Shown piece after piece: positions 45,906-55,040 of a stretch of 64,000 bases of DNA. Each line of letters begins with the position of its first letter. The first letter of the stretch is position 1. The notes under the pieces are model-generated. The model worked only from the letters and a program-made list of their open reading frames with translations, ran no database searches and was not told the origin of the DNA. Source of the DNA: an endosymbiont of Escarpia spicata (GTDB lineage: Bacteria > Pseudomonadota > Gammaproteobacteria > Chromatiales > Chromatiaceae); assembly GCA_003349915.1 (NCBI GenBank), contig QFXE01000005.1:496001-560000 (forward strand), in the 5' to 3' direction. The position numbers were made by a program, and so were the translations under genes.

Positions 45906-48029
45906 TTTAAGCTTGAAAAATGCTGGAGAATCAAGCTCGATACCATTGACGTTATAGCGTAACAATCTGCCCGCTTCGCTATCCAGCCCAGGTTCTGTCA
46001 TCACTTCCACCCGGTGGCCTTTTTGTCTCGCCCACTGCAGATTGCGCTTCAACTCAGCCGAGCAGGAAGAGAGCCGGTCAGCCTGGTTAATCGCCGGGGA
46101 AATCATAATCTTGCGACGCTCATCGTAGAGGTAGGCAGGCGCATCATCACTGAAAGCGATGCCCAATCCCAGTTCGAGTTCCGGCAAATTATGCATGCGA
46201 TTCTGCGTGTTCTGCGTATCCATCACTGAGAGGATCTTGCGGGCCATACCGCAGGAATTTGCCACACTCATCCACTGGGGAGATGCACCTTCATATTCGA
46301 GAATGGTCAGGATCAGCGCATCCCCCTCAACAAATACCTTCTGTGCGCCGAAATCACTTAGCAGCTTGGTAATCGGTCCGAAAAAATTCATGCTGAAATG
46401 AGTGGCAGGATTGAGTCTCTTGGTCAACAACTGTTTGGTAATCTCAGTGGAGCCTCGCAGATCCGCCTTCATGATCACATGCGCCTGGATCTTCTGTTCA
46501 TCCGGCTCCACTTCGGTGCGCAGCGGGTAGTCGTAGAGGCTGCCGTTATCTTTCGAAAGCTTGATATCTTCTGGAGAGGAGAGCAGTTTCAGCCGTGCCA
46601 TTGCCCTGTTCACAAAATAGGCCAGCTTGAGGTCGCGTCGAAAACCAAGGAAATCCCGGATATAGCGGACCACATACTCCTGCTGTTTGGCAGTGGACAT
46701 GCGCCGAATATGGTTGGATACCATGTCCAGCGCCTTGACCATATCATTGCTACTCTCACTCTGGGGCAGTGCGCTGAGCCGGCGCACCAGTTTTCGTTTT
46801 GGTATGACACCAGCCAGATACTGGTAGACCTCCTTGACAGGTATGCGCCCTTCCAGCTGTCTATAGAGACGTGGCGCCCGGTAGGAGGCAACGGCCCGGC
46901 GCGTAATATCAGCCCTGAGACAACGCCGAAACAACTCGCCCGCAAGACGTTGCTGGAATTCCGGCCAGTTTTTGTCATGCCATGGCGCATTGGGCTGAGG
47001 CGATTTATTCATAGACCCGAAAAGCCAATGTCCGCCTACGGGTTGGATGAGGCGTTCGATATTGTCTGGGACATCCAGCCAGGATGTCCGCGGCACCATG
47101 AATTCTTCATCCTGCAGCGACTGTTCAAGCAGGCGTTGCCCTTCAAGAAAGCCGGAGATCCCCTCTCCGGTATCCCGCTCCTTAATCCGAAGCCCCTGGG
47201 GAATATTACGCTCGGATAACTCATCAGCCGCAACAGCCCACTCGGGAAGATAATCCTCAAACAGATCACAGACAATCTGGTTGGTAAGAGCAAAAAAGTT
47301 CTGTTCGCCATTATCCATGCAGAGCAATGGATAGTGGTTCATGAAATACTCTTCGGAGGTCAGGCTCGGCAGGTGCAATAAAGGATTGAAGAGTGCCAGC
47401 TTGGGAACCATCCAGGAAGCACCGAGTACCGACTTGCGCATCTTGCGCAAACTGGTCGATTCCTGTCGCTGAACCACTTTGAATAGACGCCGAAGGGTCC
47501 GATAGGTGACCCCCGGCTCAAGCTTTGCGAGCGCCACGGCCCGCTCATGCAGCTCCAGTGATCGCCCTGCCAGCTGAGGCGAGAAATTGCTGGAATCCTG
47601 CTGCAGTTGATGCCGCAGGCGTTTAATCTCCTGGCCAGGTAACTCCAGCAGGAGTTTCAATAAGGATATATGCAACAGTTGAATGACTTCCGTCGCCGCT
47701 GCACGGTCATGCACACGCTCTACGACCACTTCCATCAAACCGCTGTAGGTATCTCTGAAAGCGTCAAAATCTTTGCTGGAGGCTTCCGGTCCCACCTCGC
47801 CCCAATTGTTCCGGGCAAGATCCTCATTGACTATACGCCTGACCAGTTCACTGGCCGTGGCGCTAATCTTCGGGCTCAGGAAGATGTCGATGTGGGTATT
47901 ATCTATGCCGATCTGAAATCTTTCCAGCGGCAAAACCGGGCGCGTAAGCTTCCTTAAAGGCGACAGGAACTCCGCACGCCCAGGCTGCCAATGAAACAGC
48001 TTTTTCAGTCGTTTACCCATGCCCACCAA
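45903..48029 (-). CDS. Class III nucleotidyl cyclase-like protein, possibly C-terminally cut
   Basis: A 708-residue cytosolic protein. The first 500 residues are helical and unrecognised. From about residue 515 a class III cyclase fold is seen: IMKADLRGST with a metal Asp, KVFVEGDALIL with the second Asp, and the Asn-x3-Arg pair in INQADRLSSC, so the key catalytic residues look present. The product may be cAMP or cGMP, or the domain may only bind nucleotides. The protein stops soon after VNGIELDSPAFFKLK, exactly where the truncated ligase begins, so its true C-terminus may be missing. Confidence 0.7.
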   Translation of the reverse strand: MVGMGKRLKKLFHWQPGRAEFLSPLRKLTRPVLPLERFQIGIDNTHIDIFLSPKISATASELVRRIVNEDLARNNWGEVGPEASSKDFDAFRDTYSGLMEVVVERVHDRAAATEVIQLLHISLLKLLLELPGQEIKRLRHQLQQDSSNFSPQLAGRSLELHERAVALAKLEPGVTYRTLRRLFKVVQRQESTSLRKMRKSVLGASWMVPKLALFNPLLHLPSLTSEEYFMNHYPLLCMDNGEQNFFALTNQIVCDLFEDYLPEWAVAADELSERNIPQGLRIKERDTGEGISGFLEGQRLLEQSLQDEEFMVPRTSWLDVPDNIERLIQPVGGHWLFGSMNKSPQPNAPWHDKNWPEFQQRLAGELFRRCLRADITRRAVASYRAPRLYRQLEGRIPVKEVYQYLAGVIPKRKLVRRLSALPQSESSNDMVKALDMVSNHIRRMSTAKQQEYVVRYIRDFLGFRRDLKLAYFVNRAMARLKLLSSPEDIKLSKDNGSLYDYPLRTEVEPDEQKIQAHVIMKADLRGSTEITKQLLTKRLNPATHFSMNFFGPITKLLSDFGAQKVFVEGDALILTILEYEGASPQWMSVANSCGMARKILSVMDTQNTQNRMHNLPELELGLGIAFSDDAPAYLYDERRKIMISPAINQADRLSSCSAELKRNLQWARQKGHRVEVMTEPGLDSEAGRLLRYNVNGIELDSPAFFKLK

Positions 48030-48249
48030 GCTGTTTTTGATACTACGCGGATGTTACACCAATTCCATAAAAATGTTACGCAAATGTTGAATAGCTCTGA
48101 ATATTGTGCTCTGACAGGCAGGCAACTCCAGGTACTGATCTGCTATTTTCGCCCTATGCAAGTTGGCAACAAGTAGGGAATCCCCGCAGAAATATGACCT
48201 GGATTCCTGATTACTAAGTGGAAGTTCTCATTTTTTGGAGATTGGAAGC

Positions 48250-48678
48250 TCAGCGCGCCAACATGGTTGCAACCAGTCGGTCTTCAAGTTCGACACGAAT
48301 CGCCAGTTCTTCTCCCAGAGAAGAGAGGTCTTTTGACAGATTGTCGAGTTTCAATTCATGGTCTGAAAGGTCGTATTTATCATTGAAGTTCACTGCAGCC
48401 TCTGTGGCCTCGACAAAACCGGGGTAGATCTCTTCAGCTACCTTGATTACACGACCACGTCTCTCAGAACCGTCACTGATATGACCGAAGACTTCGAAAT
48501 AACCAAAGGCGGTGTAATCTACCAGGACCTGGCAAAAAGTCTGCAGCAGATTTTCCAATGACTCCGTCCGTGAATAGGGTTCAAGTCCGGCTACCTGACA
48601 AAAAAGCACCAGCACCTCCTGACGCTCGTCAAGCAGTTTGTCGATCATTCCCTTGGGTGCCGGTTCTACGCTCTCCAT
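48250..48678 (-). CDS. rsd: Rsd/AlgQ family regulator of sigma-70
   Basis: A 142-residue helical protein of the Rsd/AlgQ family: MIDKLLDERQEVLVLFCQVAGLEP opens the four-helix bundle, and FCQVLVDYTAFGYFEVF is the typical second helix. Rsd binds region 4 of the housekeeping sigma factor and shifts RNA polymerase to alternative sigmas. The length fits. It is a single gene between the cyclase-like gene and a divergent secreted protein. Confidence 0.85.
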   Translation of the reverse strand: MESVEPAPKGMIDKLLDERQEVLVLFCQVAGLEPYSRTESLENLLQTFCQVLVDYTAFGYFEVFGHISDGSERRGRVIKVAEEIYPGFVEATEAAVNFNDKYDLSDHELKLDNLSKDLSSLGEELAIRVELEDRLVATMLAR

Positions 48679-48935
48679 CAGATCGTTGTTGTGTGTTCAT
48701 TGAATCTACTATCTCCCCTCGCCCGAGCAAATTTGAGTCTCGGTATTTATTGTCGTCTTATTTTCAACCATTCAGGCATATCATCTGCCGATAACCCTGC
48801 TACCATTTGCGGTATCGGGATCACAGAAAGCAGCTCGCAGTCAATTGACTGCTCTACGCATAGCTAACCACCATTAGCCTTTCCTGACAAGAGCGGCGCG
48901 GCCACTCAACCCCTGTCCAAGAATGAGATGACCTG

Positions 48936-49751
48936 ATGTTAAACCACAGACTAAAGATGTTTCGATTCAACAAACAGTTATTATTACTCATTCTCTGCTC
49001 CCCGTTAGTGATGGCAGGTGGGAACTCCACATCAAACACCATGGCACGAGCAATGCTGTCGATGATGGACGCGATGGGAAAGATTGCCAATCAGTCTCAG
49101 GGCAGCAACCCGAATGACGGGGTCAACTGGTCCTCCGGCAACAACTTTCAGCCATTCAACAGCTGGCAGAGTATGGCTCCCGCACCCTGGTCTCTCTACA
49201 CCATGCCGGGGAGTGCGATCCCAGGTCAGCAGATGATGCCGGGCATGGCAACACCAGCTATGCCTTCTGTTACGCAACAGCCGATGCAGGGCATGATGTC
49301 GCAGGCTCCCGCTCTAGCCAAATCCGGGCAGGAACAGATACAGAACCTGGGGAGCCAGATCACTGGAGGTGCTGCACCTACCACATCCAACGTTCAGCCT
49401 TACCAGCAAACCACACCCACTGCCCCCACTCAGCTGCTCAATATGCCCCAGTCTCCATTGGATGGCGTCTGGAAAGGACAGGGTGGAAAGGTTCTGATTC
49501 TTGCCTACGGCCATTTCCGAATCTATGCCAACCGCGATCACCACCTGGATGGACAGTACAGACTCGGCAAAAATCAGCTCCTGATTCACGACCCCAAGTC
49601 GAACAAAACCCAGTCCTATGAGTTCGCCCACAACCAGGGACGCCTAGTGCTAAAAGGCACTAATGATCAGCTCCTACTCTTTCGCAAAATGCCGATTCAG
49701 CTGCCCAGTCCCTCCGCGATACAATCGAGGCAGTCGCTACCCCAGCAGTAA
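48936..49751 (+). CDS. Secreted Met/Pro/Gln-rich protein of unknown function
   Basis: A 271-residue protein with a signal peptide (MFRFNKQLLLLILCSPLVMA, if ATG 48957 is the start; 48936 is the first ATG), a low-complexity middle rich in Met, Pro, Gln and Ser (IPGQQMMPGMATPAMPSV) and a small C-terminal beta domain (LDGVWKGQGGKVLILAYGHFRIY to GRLVLKGTNDQLLLFRK) that looks lipocalin- or META-like. No family was recognised. Methionine-rich secreted segments can bind copper, but this is only a possibility. Its end overlaps the convergent exporter gene by 15 bases. Confidence 0.75.
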   Translation: MLNHRLKMFRFNKQLLLLILCSPLVMAGGNSTSNTMARAMLSMMDAMGKIANQSQGSNPNDGVNWSSGNNFQPFNSWQSMAPAPWSLYTMPGSAIPGQQMMPGMATPAMPSVTQQPMQGMMSQAPALAKSGQEQIQNLGSQITGGAAPTTSNVQPYQQTTPTAPTQLLNMPQSPLDGVWKGQGGKVLILAYGHFRIYANRDHHLDGQYRLGKNQLLIHDPKSNKTQSYEFAHNQGRLVLKGTNDQLLLFRKMPIQLPSPSAIQSRQSLPQQ

Positions 49752-50552
49752 CCGTATACCCATCAACAGTAAAAAAATCGCAAACACCCGTTTCAAAATC
49801 GCTGCCGACAGCCGATGCGCCAATGCCGCACCAAATGGTGCTGTCAACACACTGGTCATTACGATGATCAGGCCAACCGGCCAATAGAGATATCCGGTAC
49901 TCCCTGCCGGCAGCCCTTCCACAGCCCAACCCGTTATCGCAAAACTGGCGGCGCCGGCGAGAGCAATCGGCAGACCGCAGGCACTTGATGTTGCCACAGC
50001 CTTGCGCATCTCCACCCCGCCGGCATGCAGCAACGGCACGGTCATTGTGCCGCCACCAATGCCGACGATCGCCGACACCAAGCCGATACCACTGCCTGCC
50101 AGAGTCATTAGCCACGCCTGTGTCAGGCGGTATGCCGAACTGCTGTTGCCGAGAAAAAACATCCGCAGCCCCACCAGGACGGCAAAGGTACCAAAGACCC
50201 GCTGCAACATAATCGCATCCATCGCGCCGGCGGCAACCCCTCCAAGCCAACTGCCCACCAGGATGCCCGGGGTCAATCGCAAGACATAATCCCAAAGCAC
50301 AGCACCACGTTTCTGGTGGGCGCGAATGGCCGCAAGTGAGGTAAAAACAATCGTTGTGAGTGAAGTCCCCACGGCGATATGCACCACCAGGCTCGCCTCG
50401 ACCCCCACCAGGGGCAATCCCCAAATCAGTGCAGGCACCACCACCAAGCCGCCTCCCACACCAAAAAGACCGGCAACGATACCCACAACGCCACCCAGAA
50501 GAAGGAAGAGCAGTATCGGGAAGAGTCCAAATGTCAGGGTTAGATTCTCCAT
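49737..50552 (-). CDS. TauE/SafE-family sulfite/anion exporter
   Basis: A 271-residue membrane protein with about eight helices in two repeats, each with the family motif: GIVAGLFGVGGGLVVVPALI near the N-terminus and GLVSAIVGIGGGTMTVPLL in the second half. Members export sulfite, sulfoacetate or other anions; in sulfur oxidisers they are common. The substrate is not predictable. It is a single gene, convergent with the secreted protein. Confidence 0.9.
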   Translation of the reverse strand: MENLTLTFGLFPILLFLLLGGVVGIVAGLFGVGGGLVVVPALIWGLPLVGVEASLVVHIAVGTSLTTIVFTSLAAIRAHQKRGAVLWDYVLRLTPGILVGSWLGGVAAGAMDAIMLQRVFGTFAVLVGLRMFFLGNSSSAYRLTQAWLMTLAGSGIGLVSAIVGIGGGTMTVPLLHAGGVEMRKAVATSSACGLPIALAGAASFAITGWAVEGLPAGSTGYLYWPVGLIIVMTSVLTAPFGAALAHRLSAAILKRVFAIFLLLMGIRLLLG

Positions 50553-50650
50553 CAGCGCCCTAGCTTCACTCTGCTAAACAGGATAGTTGAACCACTATCG
50601 ATTCGGGTCCATTATTCACCAACTACAAATATAAAAACGCTGGAGAGAAA

Positions 50651-51614
50651 GTGATGACGGTTGTTCGTGTCTGTATCCTCGGTGGAAGCGGATTTGTTGG
50701 ACAACATCTGGTGGGACGGCTAAGCAAAGAGGGTACCGCCTGCAGGATAGTTACCCGCCATCCCGAACGTTTCTCTCATCTCAAGATCTACCCTGGTTGC
50801 GAACTCGCCAGTGCCGACATCTTTGACCGGGCAGCGCTGGCAGGGCAGTTTATGGGTTGCGATGCGGTGATCAATCTCATCGGCATACTCAACGAAGATA
50901 GTCACACGGGCAGCTTCCGAAAAATTCATGTTGAACTGGTGGATACTCTTGTCGATGCCTGCCGTGACGCACGGGGTTCCCAGACTGTTGCACATGAGCG
51001 CATTAAACGCCAGCGAGGCAAACGGTACCAGCCAATACCTCCGCACCAAAGGCGAGGGGGAAAACCGCGCCCACACGCACGGCAGCGCTTCTATGCAAGT
51101 CACCAGTTTTCGCCCCTCGGTCATCTTTGGCCCAGGAGACAGCTTTTTCAATCGCTTTGCTCAGCTACTGCGCATCACACCCGGCTTGTTCCCCCTCGCC
51201 TGCCCTGAAACCCGCTTCGCACCCGTTTATGTTGGCGACGTGGCTGAAGCATTCCGTCGGGCTTTGAAAAATCGTCACACCTTTGGCAAACATATCAATC
51301 TCTGCGGACCACGCAGTTTCTCTCTGCGGGAGTTAGTCCTCTATACCGCGCAGATGCTTAATCTGAAGCGGCAAGTCGTCGGTCTGGGAGATCGCACCTC
51401 CCAACTGCAAGCCCGCCTTCTTGAGCACCTCCCCGGCAAACCTTTCTCTCAGGACAACTACCTCTCCCTGCAAACGGATAGTACCTGCAGTGAGAATGGT
51501 TTTCCCGACCTGGGTATTAAACCCAAGGATGTCGATGAAATCGTGCCACTCTATCTGGGCGGAAAAAATTATCGTGGCCGTTTTCAGCACTATCGGTCAA
51601 CATCAGCCCGTTAA
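50651..51614 (+). pseudogene. NDUFA9-like NAD(P)-binding protein, frameshifted
   Basis: An atypical SDR. The first frame gives VCILGGSGFVGQHLVGRLS (Rossmann GxxGxxG) up to HVELVDTLVDACRDA and then nonsense. The second frame resumes at GVPRLLHMSALNASEANG and runs to the stop at 51614, with YLRTKGEGE (the Tyr-x3-Lys pair) and FRPSVIFGPGDSFFNRF. One extra base at about 50969-50975 (GACGCACGGGG) explains the break; repaired, the protein has about 320 residues. Homologues are annotated as NDUFA9-like or YbjT-like; the function is unclear. A sequencing error cannot be excluded. Confidence 0.8.
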
Positions 51615-51801
51615 CAAGTTATGGCCTGCAGCACTATCTCCTTCTGTTTAACCCATAACCGATCTGCTCAAGCTGAAAAAATGATACCGGTGGTATGAAC
51701 CCTGTTCACAGTTAGAGGGGAAAACCCTGAGAAACAGTTGATATATTAAAAACCCATGATATTCTTATGTGTAAGTCATGGATTTGATAACTAGGATGAT
51801 C

Positions 51802-52332
51802 ATGCAGTTGCGATTACTTTTAGCCTTTCTGTTTCTTTTTATCTTTTCCGTCTCCAACGCAACGGAGTTCAAGAGCACCACTGACTGGGAGGCCGTATCC
51901 GAGCAGGCCGCTTTGACCGATAGTCCGATTTTGGTGGTATTCACTGCCGATAGTTGTGGCTACTGCGAGTTACTCAAAGAACAGGTATTGAAACCGATGC
52001 TTGCAAATCCAGAGGCCGCTAAAAAGGCCACAATTCTGGAATACGACACCAGCAATGGCGGCAAAATCACCGATTTTGACGGCAGCCGAATCCGCAGCCG
52101 CCAATTCACCAGCCGCTACAAGGTCTTTGCCACCCCAACGGTGGTAATTCTCGATCCCAATGGTAACCCTCTGACAGCACCTATCGTTGGCTTCAACGGC
52201 AAGGAAGACTACGAAGACCTACTCGACAGCGCACTCAGAGAATCCCGGACAGCCATGCAGAAGACCGGGTTGCCGGCAGACGCCATCGCCGGAACCGCCA
52301 AACCGGTCGACTTGAGGTATTTTCCACACTAA
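51802..52332 (+). CDS. Periplasmic thioredoxin-fold protein 1
   Basis: A 176-residue protein with a signal peptide (MQLRLLLAFLFLFIFSVSNA) and a thioredoxin-like domain with active-site CGYC (Cys52 and Cys55) in FTADSCGYCELLKEQV and the cis-proline FATPTVVILDPNG. It is of the SoxW/DsbD-gamma-like group that reduces periplasmic partners. The start ATG at 51802 has an AGGA ribosome site; an upstream ATG at 51778 does not. A paralogue with a CPFC motif follows 115 bases later. Confidence 0.85.
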   Translation: MQLRLLLAFLFLFIFSVSNATEFKSTTDWEAVSEQAALTDSPILVVFTADSCGYCELLKEQVLKPMLANPEAAKKATILEYDTSNGGKITDFDGSRIRSRQFTSRYKVFATPTVVILDPNGNPLTAPIVGFNGKEDYEDLLDSALRESRTAMQKTGLPADAIAGTAKPVDLRYFPH

Positions 52333-52447
52333 GAGTATGGTTCAGTCATTTCATCACTGACAGATAATCTCCAAAAGCGCATTCTACGGGACGACTAGAG
52401 CAGATCTCTTTATACTGCGCTCGTCCCACTGACAGCTTGGAGATATC

Positions 52448-52957
52448 GTGCGAAATCTGACAATCGGCTGCCTTGTCGGCTTCTTTCTGCTGCTCTCTTT
52501 TCCGACATTCTCCACCGAGGGAATCCGCATCCCCGTCACCACCGATCTGCAAAAGGATGGCAGGCTCTCCAGCCAGCGGCAACTCCCCATTCTTCTGATG
52601 ATTTCTCAGGATCACTGCCCCTTCTGCGACCTGATGAAACAGGAAGTTCTGCATCCGATGATGTTGAGCGGGGAGTATGAAGAGAAGGTCATCATGCGCG
52701 AAATCCTTATCGATCTGGGCCAGGACATCACAAACTTCGAGGGCCAGCGCGAGGATGCCTCCCATTTTGCCCATGGATACGATGTCCATTTAAGCCCGAC
52801 GCTGCTGTTTCTCAATGGGGAGGGCTCAGAGGTGCGCAAACGCATGATCGGCATCAACACGGTGGAGATGTTCTCCTTCTACCTTGATGCCGCAATTGAC
52901 GAGGCTTTGGCCGAGCTAAAACCCCGGGAAACGGGAAAATCAGTGGTCCAACCCTAG
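52448..52957 (+). CDS. Periplasmic thioredoxin-fold protein 2
   Basis: A 169-residue protein with a signal peptide (LTIGCLVGFFLLLSFPTFS), active-site CPFC (Cys57, Cys60) in SQDHCPFCDLMKQEVLHPMM and a Pro-containing LSPTLLFLNGEG loop. It clearly resembles the preceding protein in layout (KQEVLHPMM against KEQVLKPML), so the pair arose by duplication. The CPxC motif predicts a different redox potential. The start is GTG. Its stop overlaps the convergent methyltransferase gene by four bases. Confidence 0.85.
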   Translation: MRNLTIGCLVGFFLLLSFPTFSTEGIRIPVTTDLQKDGRLSSQRQLPILLMISQDHCPFCDLMKQEVLHPMMLSGEYEEKVIMREILIDLGQDITNFEGQREDASHFAHGYDVHLSPTLLFLNGEGSEVRKRMIGINTVEMFSFYLDAAIDEALAELKPRETGKSVVQP

Positions 52958-54159
52958 AGTCGGTCACGTAAGTCCCTCATGCTAAAGCCACTGAAGCGCT
53001 GCCCGGCATCCATACCCAACCCCAGTACCTTGAACCTTTCACCCATCTCCGAAGGCAGGGTCAGGCGTTTCACCCCCTGCATCAGTTCCATGTGACTGAC
53101 CAGGTCATTGGGGTCAGAACCCGCCAGAAGACTGTCCAGTCCGCTGGCCATCAGAAAGTGCGCCTGGGTGGTATACCCCAACAGTTCAAAACCTGCTGCG
53201 ACACCCGACTCTGCGACAGCGGTAAAATCGACATGGGTGGTAATATCCTGCAGACCCACCCAGCGAAACGGATCGGGGTGAGCGCGGTGGCGATAGTGGC
53301 ACATCAGGGTACCGCTGGTGCGTTGCGGATGAAAGAATTCGCTGCGCGGATAGCCGTAGTCCACCAGCAGGACGGCACCGCGCTCCATCATAGTTCCCAA
53401 AGCCTTCATCCAACTAGGCAGACGCAGATTGACCTCAGAGACATAACCCTCCGCCAGCGCCCCGTTAGCCGACTGGATCCGCTCAATACCTGAATCTAAT
53501 TCCGGGCTGACGGCCGTCTCGAAACGCTCCACAAATCCCGCTTCATCCCAGGCGACGAAACTCTCCTCCGCACACCCTGAGCGGATGCGAAAACGGTGTA
53601 CCGGCATGGCATCGAGCAGTTCGTTGGCCACTACCAGCCCGGAGAAAGAATCCGGCAGATGATCCAGCCACTCGACCCGCGCCGACAGTTCCGGCACCTG
53701 CCGGGTTATGGTCTCTCGCTGACGTGCCTGCAACTCAGGACTGACCTCCATGATCAGATAGCGCTGCGGCAGTGCATCCAGCCGTCCGAGTTCGGCCAGC
53801 ATTTCGGCGGCCATGAGACCTGAACCGGCACCGAACTCCAGAATCGCCCCTCCCTCGATCTCCGCCAGCAGCTGCTGTGCGGATCGGGCAAGACAGCGGG
53901 CAAACAGGGGAGAGATCTCCGGCGCAGTGACAAAATCCCCCGCCTCGCCAAACTTGCGGCTTCCTGCCACGTAGTAGCCCAGCCCCGGCGCATAGAGCGC
54001 CAGTTCCATGAATCGGTCGAAGGGGATTGCACCGCCCGTCTGCTCCATTTCGTCACGAATCCTGCGCTCCAGCTGTTCACTGACAGCCAGTGCAGCGGCA
54101 TCCGGGGACGGCAGGCTATTGGGGGACGAGTGGTGCGGCGACTGCAGACAATCGGACAT
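52954..54159 (-). CDS. MidA/NDUFAF7-family SAM-dependent methyltransferase
   Basis: A 401-residue class I methyltransferase of the DUF185 (MidA) family. It shows GAIPFDRFMELALYAPGLGYY, the SAM-binding EFGAGSGLMAAEML, VVANELLDAMPVHRF and LVDYGYPRSEFFHPQR, the family hallmarks. The mitochondrial homologue NDUFAF7 methylates an arginine of complex I; the bacterial substrate is not established. The ATG at 54157-54159 was chosen; an upstream start would run into the promoter of the divergent gene. Confidence 0.92.
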   Translation of the reverse strand: MSDCLQSPHHSSPNSLPSPDAAALAVSEQLERRIRDEMEQTGGAIPFDRFMELALYAPGLGYYVAGSRKFGEAGDFVTAPEISPLFARCLARSAQQLLAEIEGGAILEFGAGSGLMAAEMLAELGRLDALPQRYLIMEVSPELQARQRETITRQVPELSARVEWLDHLPDSFSGLVVANELLDAMPVHRFRIRSGCAEESFVAWDEAGFVERFETAVSPELDSGIERIQSANGALAEGYVSEVNLRLPSWMKALGTMMERGAVLLVDYGYPRSEFFHPQRTSGTLMCHYRHRAHPDPFRWVGLQDITTHVDFTAVAESGVAAGFELLGYTTQAHFLMASGLDSLLAGSDPNDLVSHMELMQGVKRLTLPSEMGERFKVLGLGMDAGQRFSGFSMRDLRDRL

Positions 54160-54218
54160 AATGTAGAAACCGGGGTAATGCGTTAGAGTAGTTGCGCATT
54201 CAACCACGGAGTACGAGC

Positions 54219-54980
54219 GTGACGCAAAAACCGATCACCCCGCCACTCAGCGGCAGGTGCGCACTGATCACAGGTGGCGCCCACCGCATCGGCGCCCAAA
54301 TCGCCCGCAGCCTCCACCGTGAAGGGATGAACCTGGTTCTGCACTACCGCAACTCTTTCCAAGCCGCAGAAAGACTAAAGGCAGAGCTTGAAACCGGGCG
54401 CCCCGGATCAGTCGTCCTTGCGCAGGCAGATCTGCACGAAACCGCAGATCTGCCACTGTTGATTGAAGCGGCCAAGAGTGTCTTCGGCCGCCTCGACCTG
54501 CTGGTCAACAACGCCTCCAGTTACTACCCGACCCCGCTGGAGACAGCCACCGAGACCGACTGGGACGACCTTATCGGCAGCAACCTCAAGGCCCCCTTCT
54601 TTCTCTCCCGGGCTGCCGCCCCTTTGCTGAAAGTGTCTGACGGCTGCATCGTCAATTTGGTGGATATCCACGCGGAACGACCACTCAAGTCCCACCCAAT
54701 CTACTCCATCGCCAAGGCGGGCAACGCCATGCTGGTGAAATCCCTGGCCCGTGAATTGGGACCGGAGATCCGCGTCAACGGCATCGCACCCGGTGCCATC
54801 CTCTGGCCGGAACAGGGACTGGATGACGTAGAAAAGGAGGAGATCCTCAATCGCACAGCCCTCAAGCGCCCCGGCAGCCCTGAGGATGTTGCCCAAACCC
54901 TGCTGTTTCTGGTACGGGACGCTCGCTACATCACCGGCCAGATTATCCCCGTCGATGGTGGCCGCACGCTGCAGCAGTAA
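54219..54980 (+). CDS. Pteridine reductase (SDR family)
   Basis: A 253-residue short-chain dehydrogenase: CALITGGAHRIGAQIARSL with the pteridine-reductase-type Arg in the dinucleotide-binding loop, LLVNNASSYYPTPL, the active-site Tyr-x3-Lys in YSIAKAGNAM and a NGIAPGAILWPE loop. It resembles FolM and PTR1, which reduce dihydromonapterin or biopterin with NADPH. The GTG at 54219 has a good ribosome site (CGGAG seven bases before); an upstream TTG does not. Confidence 0.88.
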   Translation: MTQKPITPPLSGRCALITGGAHRIGAQIARSLHREGMNLVLHYRNSFQAAERLKAELETGRPGSVVLAQADLHETADLPLLIEAAKSVFGRLDLLVNNASSYYPTPLETATETDWDDLIGSNLKAPFFLSRAAAPLLKVSDGCIVNLVDIHAERPLKSHPIYSIAKAGNAMLVKSLARELGPEIRVNGIAPGAILWPEQGLDDVEKEEILNRTALKRPGSPEDVAQTLLFLVRDARYITGQIIPVDGGRTLQQ

Positions 54981-55040
54981 CCGCACCATCAGCTAGACTT
55001 CAAACATCAAAACTGTTTGCCCGATCCAGGAGTTTCCAAA

